Source: an uncultured Clostridia bacterium
GTDB lineage: Bacteria > Bacillota > Clostridia > Oscillospirales > CAG-272
Direction of reading: 5' to 3'
DNA: 20,825 bases
Assembly: GCA_945485605.1 (NCBI GenBank)
Contig: CALYSG010000009.1
Span: forward strand, 1 to 20,825
Below are positions 16,078-20,825 of this stretch, piece after piece. Every line of letters starts with the position of its first letter. Positions within the stretch are counted from its first letter, which is position 1. The translations under genes were made by a program, and so were the position numbers. The notes under the pieces are model-generated. The model worked only from the letters and a program-made list of their open reading frames with translations. It ran no database searches and was not told where the DNA came from.

Positions 16078-17096
16078 TGTCGGTTAAAATAGGTAAAACA
16101 ATATTGCGGCACGGACTTATGCTCGCGCCGATGGCGGGCTTTTCGGACAGATTCTTCCGCCGTATATGCTTCGAGCAGGGCGCCGAATATACCGTTTCCG
16201 AGATGGTTTCGGCAAAGGCGCTCTGCTACGACGAGCTGTCGCGCTCGGGCGCGCTCCATAAATCGGCTGACCTTGCCTATATCGAGCCGGGAGCACCCCC
16301 GACGGCGGTCCAGATATTCGGAGGCGAGCCCGATTTTATGAAGCGGGCGGCGAGCCTTATCTCTACTCTCTCTTACCGCGGGGCGGCGGGGGAATTTCCC
16401 TGCGCCATCGATATAAATATGGGCTGCCCCGTAAGGAAGGTCACCGGTAACGGCGAGGGCTCGGCTCTTATGAAGGACCCCGAGCGCGCCGCCGCAGTCG
16501 TCCGCGCGGTAGCCGAGGGAACCTCTCTTCCCGTCACCGTGAAGATCCGCGCGGGCTGGGATCGCGCTCACGTAAACGCTCCCGAGCTTGCAAAGCGACT
16601 CGAGGCTTCGGGCGCCTCGCTCATATGCGTCCACGGAAGGACGAGAGATCAGTTCTACTCGCCCGGTGTCGACCTTGACGTAATAAAAAACGTAAAAAAA
16701 GCCGTCTCGGTTCCGGTTATCGGGAACGGAGACATAAACTCGGCGGCGGACGCCAAGCGGATGCTCGAATACACCGGCTGTGACGGACTTATGCTCGCCC
16801 GCGGGACGCTCGGGAATCCTTGGATCTTTTGCGAGATATCCGCATATCTTGACGGCAAGCCCTATATCCCCCCGACCGATGAAGAGAGGATCGAAACGGC
16901 TGTCCGACACGCCTCCTCGCTCGTAAACGGAAGAGGCAACCGCGGAGTCGCCGAGGCGCGAGGCAGGATCTCTTTATATACAAAGGGCTTCAGAGGCTCG
17001 GCATCGGCGAGAGCCTCCCTGAATTCTGCAGAGACCTTTGATGAGATGAAGGATATCCTCTATTCTCTTCTCGACAGAAAGGAACAGGACGTATGA
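16077..17096 (+). CDS. dus: tRNA-dihydrouridine synthase, DusB-like
   Basis: 339 aa. An FMN enzyme that reduces specific uridines of tRNA to dihydrouridine using NADPH, in the cytoplasm. A TIM barrel begins with LMLAPMAGFSDRFFRR. The catalytic cysteine is Cys117 in DINMGCPVRKV. The flavin/tRNA motifs VKIRAGWD, VHGRTRDQFY, VIGNGDI and DGLMLARGTLGNPWIF are all present. Length matches DusB-type enzymes. The ATG overlaps the preceding stop by 1 nt and the gene's own stop overlaps the next start (ATGA), so expression is coupled to both neighbours. Which uridine position it modifies is not determined. Confidence 0.93.
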   Translation: MSVKIGKTILRHGLMLAPMAGFSDRFFRRICFEQGAEYTVSEMVSAKALCYDELSRSGALHKSADLAYIEPGAPPTAVQIFGGEPDFMKRAASLISTLSYRGAAGEFPCAIDINMGCPVRKVTGNGEGSALMKDPERAAAVVRAVAEGTSLPVTVKIRAGWDRAHVNAPELAKRLEASGASLICVHGRTRDQFYSPGVDLDVIKNVKKAVSVPVIGNGDINSAADAKRMLEYTGCDGLMLARGTLGNPWIFCEISAYLDGKPYIPPTDEERIETAVRHASSLVNGRGNRGVAEARGRISLYTKGFRGSASARASLNSAETFDEMKDILYSLLDRKEQDV

Positions 17097-17659
17097 CCTA
17101 CGATATAACGCTTTCTCTGAGCGATCCGACGCTCTCGGTGCTGATCTTTTCCGAGCTGACCGCCGCCGGTTATTCGGTCGGTACGGTGCGGGGCGCCGAG
17201 TGCCGCCTGCTCATCACCGATCAGGTAAACGTCCCCGCCGCGAGGGATCATCTGTTCACTCTCTGCATAAGCCGCGAGCCTCGCGAGGGCTTTGATGCCT
17301 GCCTTCTCCGCCCCTTCAGCCTCTCTTCGCTCAGAGAGGCGGTCGCCGCCTTTGAGCCTTTTTTCAAAGAAGGCGTAAAAGAAAAAGCCCCCGTGGGACT
17401 TTCTCTGTTGCCGGACGGACTTCTCTGCGGCGGGGAGAAGGTGAAGCTCTCGCGCGCAGAGCGCCGGGTTATCTCGCTGCTTTACGAAGCCGGCGGCGAG
17501 CCGGTCAGTCGCGAAAGGATAAATTCCCTTCTCGGCATGAAAGGCAACGCCGCCGATGTCTATATATGCAATATACGGAAGAAGCTCGCCGCCGCGGGCG
17601 CGGAAAAAGCGATCGCCACCCATCGCTCCCTCGGCTACGCCCTTCTCAGAGATAGCTGA
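17093..17659 (+). CDS. Degenerate OmpR/PhoB-type response regulator, orphan
   Basis: 188 aa. The C-terminal 75 residues form a clear winged helix of the OmpR/PhoB class: LSRAERRVISLLYEAGGEPVSR, then recognition helix AADVYICNIRKKL, then the wing ATHRSLGYALL. The N-terminal 95 residues have receiver-like spacing, but the acidic pocket normally at positions 9-10 is Leu-Ser, and the conserved Lys before PF is Arg (LLRPFSL). An Asp remains at the usual phosphoacceptor place (Asp43, LLITDQ). Normal phosphoryl switching therefore looks unlikely. No histidine kinase is in the window. It overlaps dus by 4 nt, with a GGAACAGG site inside dus. Its 3' end overlaps the convergent DUF1854 gene by 14 nt. 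Confidence 0.82.
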   Translation: MTYDITLSLSDPTLSVLIFSELTAAGYSVGTVRGAECRLLITDQVNVPAARDHLFTLCISREPREGFDACLLRPFSLSSLREAVAAFEPFFKEGVKEKAPVGLSLLPDGLLCGGEKVKLSRAERRVISLLYEAGGEPVSRERINSLLGMKGNAADVYICNIRKKLAAAGAEKAIATHRSLGYALLRDS

Positions 17660-18128
17660 AGATCAGTCTCATGCTTGCCTTGTCGAGCTTTGCAAGGTCG
17701 GAAACGTATCTGTTGTCGTTCGAGTCGCGGACAAAGAGCCTGTTCCCGTCGAGGACCTTTATGTCGCTGTGTCGGTTCCGTATGCTGAACGATACCTCGC
17801 CCCGATCGGTCATGACCTTCCACTTGAGCGTTCCGAGCTTGTCCTCCACCGCGCGGACCGCAGTTATCTGCGGGATCATATAGTAGTCCCCGAAGCAGTC
17901 CTCTATCGCTTTTCTCGATTCCTCGGTGATCGAGGCGAGCGATTTTATGAGGGCTTTTTCTTTTTCCTTGCTGTCAAGGAGAGTGATATATTCGTTCGGA
18001 TTCGACAGCGGAAAGAGCCTTCGCGGCTCGAGATCGGAAAGGATCTCGCCGTTTTCACATTCGACGCGCACAAGGTAGGTGTCGGTGCGCACTATTTTAT
18101 CTTTTTCGGTAACGATGTAACGTGCCAT
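17646..18128 (-). CDS. DUF1854 family protein, partner of the zinc-ribbon ABC exporter
   Basis: 160 aa from ATG at 18128, preceded by GAGGGGGAAGGGG. The TTG at 18149 would overlap the ABC stop and is less likely. There is no signal peptide or membrane helix, so it is cytoplasmic. Hallmarks as I recall the family: EPRRLFPLSNPNEYITLLD (about 35-53), SRKAIEDCFGDYYMIPQI, LGTLKWKVMTDRGEVSFSIRNRHSDI, and DSNDNRYVSDLAKLD near the end. DUF1854 genes commonly accompany an ABC exporter gene; in proteobacteria the pair has been labelled cyanophycin-associated, but no cyanophycin gene is present here. It starts 13 nt after the ABC gene, so it is clearly co-transcribed. An accessory or regulatory subunit is inference; the biochemical function is unknown. 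Confidence 0.82.
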   Translation of the reverse strand: MARYIVTEKDKIVRTDTYLVRVECENGEILSDLEPRRLFPLSNPNEYITLLDSKEKEKALIKSLASITEESRKAIEDCFGDYYMIPQITAVRAVEDKLGTLKWKVMTDRGEVSFSIRNRHSDIKVLDGNRLFVRDSNDNRYVSDLAKLDKASMRLIFSYL

Positions 18129-18141
18129 ATCCCCTTCCCCC

Positions 18142-20481
18142 TCAATCAAATTTCTCGGCGCGCTTCTGCTCGGCTACGCGGTCTGCCATAGACTGGATCT
18201 GCACGAGCTTCCAGTACTTGCCCTTCTTTTCAAGAAGCTCGTCCGGCGTACCGCATTCAAGGATCTTGCCGTTGTCGACGACGATTATCTTGTTCGCCTT
18301 GCTTAAGGTCGAGAGCCTGTGCGCGATCATGATCGTCGTTCTTCCGCTGATGAGCCTCTCGATAGCGTCCTGGATGAGGTGCTCGGTCTCCGAGTCGACC
18401 GACGCCGTAGCCTCGTCAAAGACGAGAATGCTCGGGTTCTTCAGCACGGCGCGTGCGATAGAGAGTCTCTGACGCTCGCCTCCCGAAAGCCCCACGCCCC
18501 TCTCGCCGAGAACCGAATCGTATCCGTCGGGCTGACGGACGATAAATTCGTGCGCGTTCGCAATATCGGCGGCGTTTATTACGTCATCGACCGAGTAGGA
18601 TGTGTTTCCGTAGGCGATGTTGTTGAAGATCGTGTCGTGGAACATCATCGGTTCCTGCTGAACGTAACCGATCTGCGAGCGGTAATATTCCATATCTATC
18701 TTGCGTATATCGACCCCGTCGACAAGTATCTTGCCCTGGTAGTGGTCATAGTAACGCAAAAAGAGGTTCACGAGCGTCGATTTTCCCGATCCCGTCGTTC
18801 CGACGATACCGACGATATCCCCCGGCTCGATCGTGATGTTCACATCCTCAAGGACCTTCTTCGTGCGGTCAAAGGAGAAGCTGACGTGCCTGAATTCGAT
18901 CTTGCCCTTCATCTCCGAGAGCTTGTTGCCCTTTCCGAAGTCGTGCTCGGGCTCGGCGTCAAGGATATCGAAGATCCTCTCCGCGGATGAGAGGGCGCTC
19001 TGATACGAATCGTTGAGGTTCGCAAAGAAGTTCACCGGTTCGTAGAACATGGAGGCGTAGGAGATGAAGGATACGAGCATACCTGCAGTAAGGTCTCCGA
19101 CGGCTCCACCGGTGACCTTCAGGACCGAAAGACCGCCGAGCATCCATATGACGACCGAACCGAAGCCGACGAAGGTATTGACGACCGAGGGGTAGATGTT
19201 AAGGATCTTGCCCGCCTTTATGTCTGTCTCATACCAGTCGTTGTTCTTCGATTCGAACAGCTCCGTCGCGTTCTTTTCATTAGTGAATGACTTTATGACT
19301 CTGATACCGGGTATCGTGTCGGTAAGAACGCCCGAGACCGCCGCCCACCGTCTCCAGATACGGCGGTAGAAGGGTGCGATCTTCTTCGAGAATATCCGTG
19401 CGCCCACAACGACGAAGGGTACGGGAATGAGCGAGTAGAGCGCAAGCCGACCGTTCATCGCTACCATAATTATTATGATTCCGATCATCTTGAAGAACTG
19501 GACGACGACCTCCTGCGTTATTCTGAGCATGAAGGACCGAAGAGTCGAGCTGTCGCCCGAGATACGGTTTATGACAGAACCGGTCGAGGTCTTGTCGTAA
19601 AATCTCATCGGAAGGTGCTGCGCGTGCTCGTAAACGTCGTCGCGGAGCGATTTGACTATCCTGTCTCCGCTGCGGCGCAGATAATATCCGCGCACCGCAC
19701 TGAGCGCGTGGCGGACGATAAGGATCAAGGCGAGAAGTATGCCTATAAGGATCAGAGACTGCTGTGCCGTAAGGGTAGCCCCGATCGGCATTTCGAGAAT
19801 GTCCGATAGGCTTATGACCGTGTCGGCTGTGTTTCCCTGCTTCAGGATATTGTCGACAAGGGTCTTTGTAAGGTAGGGGGGGATCAGCGCGAGCGAGGTC
19901 GTTACTACCGAGATTATGACAGAGAATATGAGAGTCTTCATCTCGGGCTTCATGTATACGGCAAGGCGCGAGATGACCTTTCTTTTTCCCTCGCAGTTGA
20001 TGCACTTGACACCGGGAGCCGAGAGAGTTCTGCCGCACTTCGGGCAGACCGAGAGCTGCTTTTCGTAGGTGGCGGCGATGATCTCAGCCTGCTCTGACGG
20101 ATCAGCCCCTCCGATTATGTTCTTGACAAAGAGTATCGCGGAGTCGCAGAGCTGGGCTATGCTGAGAGTATAGCGGAAGATGTTGCGAGGCTTGTCCTCT
20201 CCCTTGAGGATCACGCGGATAAAGGCATTTCCGTACATACGTTTGGTGAAGATCTTCTGTATGTCGGAGAACCTAAGGCTGTACGGCGGGTCATTTCTGT
20301 CGAGGTCGAAAACGAAAAGCTCATTTTCGGCGGCGGCGAAGACCGAGCGCGAGTATTGTCCCTCGCCCGAGACATCGCCGACGATTGCGAAGACGATGGG
20401 GAATTCTTCGCTTCCGAAGCTTCCGATCCGCTCGAGCTCCGCATCGGTCAGCTTTTTGTTGACCAGAATGTCAGGCTTCAT
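18142..20481 (-). CDS. ABC exporter with N-terminal PH-like domain and zinc ribbon
   Basis: 779 aa, about 200 longer than a standard half exporter. Residues 1-135 look like a beta-rich PH-like domain (ELFVFDLD, YSLRFSDIQKIF, AFIRVIL). Then comes a zinc ribbon, C146-x2-C149-x10-C160-x2-C163. The exporter membrane domain follows (about 175-500; first helix near LIFSVIISVVTTSLALI), then an ATPase domain: Walker A GTTGSGKST (near 563-571), signature LSGGERQRLS (near 665), Walker B VFDEATASVDSE (near 685) and an intact AHRLST. With one full ATP site per chain it probably acts as a homodimer. AGGAGG precedes ATG 20481. The DUF1854 gene follows. The substrate is unknown, and the cytosolic N-terminal domains suggest a sensing or docking role. 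Confidence 0.92.
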   Translation of the reverse strand: MKPDILVNKKLTDAELERIGSFGSEEFPIVFAIVGDVSGEGQYSRSVFAAAENELFVFDLDRNDPPYSLRFSDIQKIFTKRMYGNAFIRVILKGEDKPRNIFRYTLSIAQLCDSAILFVKNIIGGADPSEQAEIIAATYEKQLSVCPKCGRTLSAPGVKCINCEGKRKVISRLAVYMKPEMKTLIFSVIISVVTTSLALIPPYLTKTLVDNILKQGNTADTVISLSDILEMPIGATLTAQQSLILIGILLALILIVRHALSAVRGYYLRRSGDRIVKSLRDDVYEHAQHLPMRFYDKTSTGSVINRISGDSSTLRSFMLRITQEVVVQFFKMIGIIIIMVAMNGRLALYSLIPVPFVVVGARIFSKKIAPFYRRIWRRWAAVSGVLTDTIPGIRVIKSFTNEKNATELFESKNNDWYETDIKAGKILNIYPSVVNTFVGFGSVVIWMLGGLSVLKVTGGAVGDLTAGMLVSFISYASMFYEPVNFFANLNDSYQSALSSAERIFDILDAEPEHDFGKGNKLSEMKGKIEFRHVSFSFDRTKKVLEDVNITIEPGDIVGIVGTTGSGKSTLVNLFLRYYDHYQGKILVDGVDIRKIDMEYYRSQIGYVQQEPMMFHDTIFNNIAYGNTSYSVDDVINAADIANAHEFIVRQPDGYDSVLGERGVGLSGGERQRLSIARAVLKNPSILVFDEATASVDSETEHLIQDAIERLISGRTTIMIAHRLSTLSKANKIIVVDNGKILECGTPDELLEKKGKYWKLVQIQSMADRVAEQKRAEKFD

Positions 20482-20516
20482 AGGCTTTTTCCTCCTGTTT
20501 TCCTGTGGGTTGGCTT

Positions 20517-20545
20517 ATTTTACCATATAGAAGCCTTTAAGTCAA
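20517..20545 (-). promoter_or_regulatory. SigA promoter of the zinc-ribbon ABC/DUF1854 operon
   Basis: On the minus strand TTGACT (20545-20540), a 17-nt spacer and TAAAAT (20522-20517), preceded by TGG. It lies 36 nt upstream of the ABC start. The rest of the gap to 20628 is AT-rich and holds nothing else recognisable. Confidence 0.8.
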
Positions 20546-20628
20546 CCGCAATATATCTCCTTTTTGCACAATTTTACCTACGAATTTTACGACTTTTATA
20601 GTGATTAAAGTCACAAAATGAGCGTCGC

Positions 20629-20656
20629 GGCGGGCAGGCGGGCAGTGGCGGGCAGT
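20629..20656. repeat. Short tandem repeat of GGCGGGCAGT
   Basis: Two exact head-to-tail copies (20637-20646 and 20647-20656), preceded by an 8-nt partial copy GGCGGGCA (20629-20636). It abuts, and partly forms, the left end of dispersed-repeat copy 2. Confidence 0.8.
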
Positions 20657-20719
20657 GCCTGCAGCCGATCCTCGCGGTTTATTCACTGAAGGGTGAAGAC
20701 TTCACCCGGAGCTGATGCT
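20650..20719. repeat. Dispersed repeat, copy 2, fused to the transposase remnant
   Basis: 20650-20711 matches copy 1 at 55/62 positions, and 20681-20719 matches copy 3 more distantly. It contains GGGTGAA-GAC-TTCACCC (20691-20707), a perfect 7-bp hairpin, and the GGCAGTGCC dyad. Homology between copies stops at about 20719, right where the six-A stretch and the transposase coding similarity begin. Confidence 0.75.
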
Positions 20720-20825
20720 AAAAAAGTAGGGACCGGCGTCCTCGACGGTCCGTTTTCCTCGCCGTCGACTCGGAGCATAATATGAATATGATTTGGCATG
20801 ATCACATAACTCTCGACCGATAGGT
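20683..20825 (-). pseudogene. 3'-truncated REP-associated (IS200-like) transposase fragment
   Basis: A frame open from the right edge to TGA at 20683-20685 gives about 47 residues. It contains SYVIMPNHIHIMLRVDGEE, the hallmark of REP-associated tyrosine transposases (Y1/HUH family), with the metal-binding HIH. SRTPVPT follows, as in clostridial members. The frame then enters the dispersed repeat (APGEVFTLQ) and stops. The downstream half of the enzyme, which should carry the FKR-type helix and the catalytic tyrosine, is missing. The 5' part is outside the window. It is non-functional as a transposase unless the window edge misleads. Confidence 0.75.

Noticed and set aside
18129..18149. TTG start at 18149 for the DUF1854 protein
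   Set aside because: It would overlap the ABC stop and translates the purine-rich ribosome site as IEGEGD; ATG 18128 is better.
20730..20751. GGACCG/CGGTCC hairpin with a nearby GTAG, resembling a REP element inside the transposase fragment
   Set aside because: The same bases encode ENGPSRTPVPT, which I recall as native to clostridial members of this transposase family, so the hairpin may be incidental. It is not shared by the other repeat copies.

Overview
The window reads as a chromosomal segment of an uncultured, moderately GC-rich Firmicute, probably a gut or rumen Clostridia (Oscillospirales/Christensenellales-like). This is inferred from the rpsO-pnp gene order, AGGAGG-type ribosome sites, near-consensus SigA promoters (three with a 17-nt spacer, several with an extended -10), lipoprotein lipoboxes, and a VanY-like and DUF5722-like protein content. 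I see no phage module, plasmid functions, tRNA, rRNA or CRISPR array. The only mobile-element trace is a broken REP-associated (IS200-like) transposase at the right edge, together with a family of short dispersed repeats.

Layout. 1-2003 (-): the 5' two thirds of a secreted beta-helix/GLUG-type surface protein that runs off the left edge. 2313-6021 (+): rpsO, a structured leader with two crossing stems, pnp, then a membrane-anchored VanY-like protein that has lost catalytic residues. 6324-10045 (+): a two-gene heterodimeric ABC exporter with its own consensus promoter, closed by a hairpin terminator. 10140-13557 (-): a PlsC-like acyltransferase, typA/bipA with its own terminator and promoter, and a small lipoprotein. 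13669-17659 (+): a translationally coupled operon of a large DUF5722-like lipoprotein with a C-terminal membrane helix, a tRNA-dihydrouridine synthase, and a degenerate orphan response regulator. 17646-20481 (-): an ABC exporter with an N-terminal PH-like domain and a four-cysteine zinc ribbon, followed by its DUF1854 partner; this unit collides tail to tail with the response regulator (14-nt overlap). 20683-20825 (-): a 3'-truncated transposase fragment fused to a repeat copy.

How the genes relate. rpsO/pnp/typA/dus are translation and RNA-turnover housekeeping genes. Between them sit cell-envelope genes: a surface protein, two apparent pseudoenzymes (VanY-like and DUF5722-like), an acyltransferase, and two ABC exporter systems. 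The candidates for something under-described are the crossing-stem RNA in front of pnp, the zinc-ribbon ABC exporter plus DUF1854 pair, the lipoprotein/TM DUF5722-like pseudo-glycosidase coupled to dus and a phosphorylation-deficient regulator, and the repeat family found at transcription-unit ends and fused to the transposase remnant. All assignments come from reading motifs; no database search was run.
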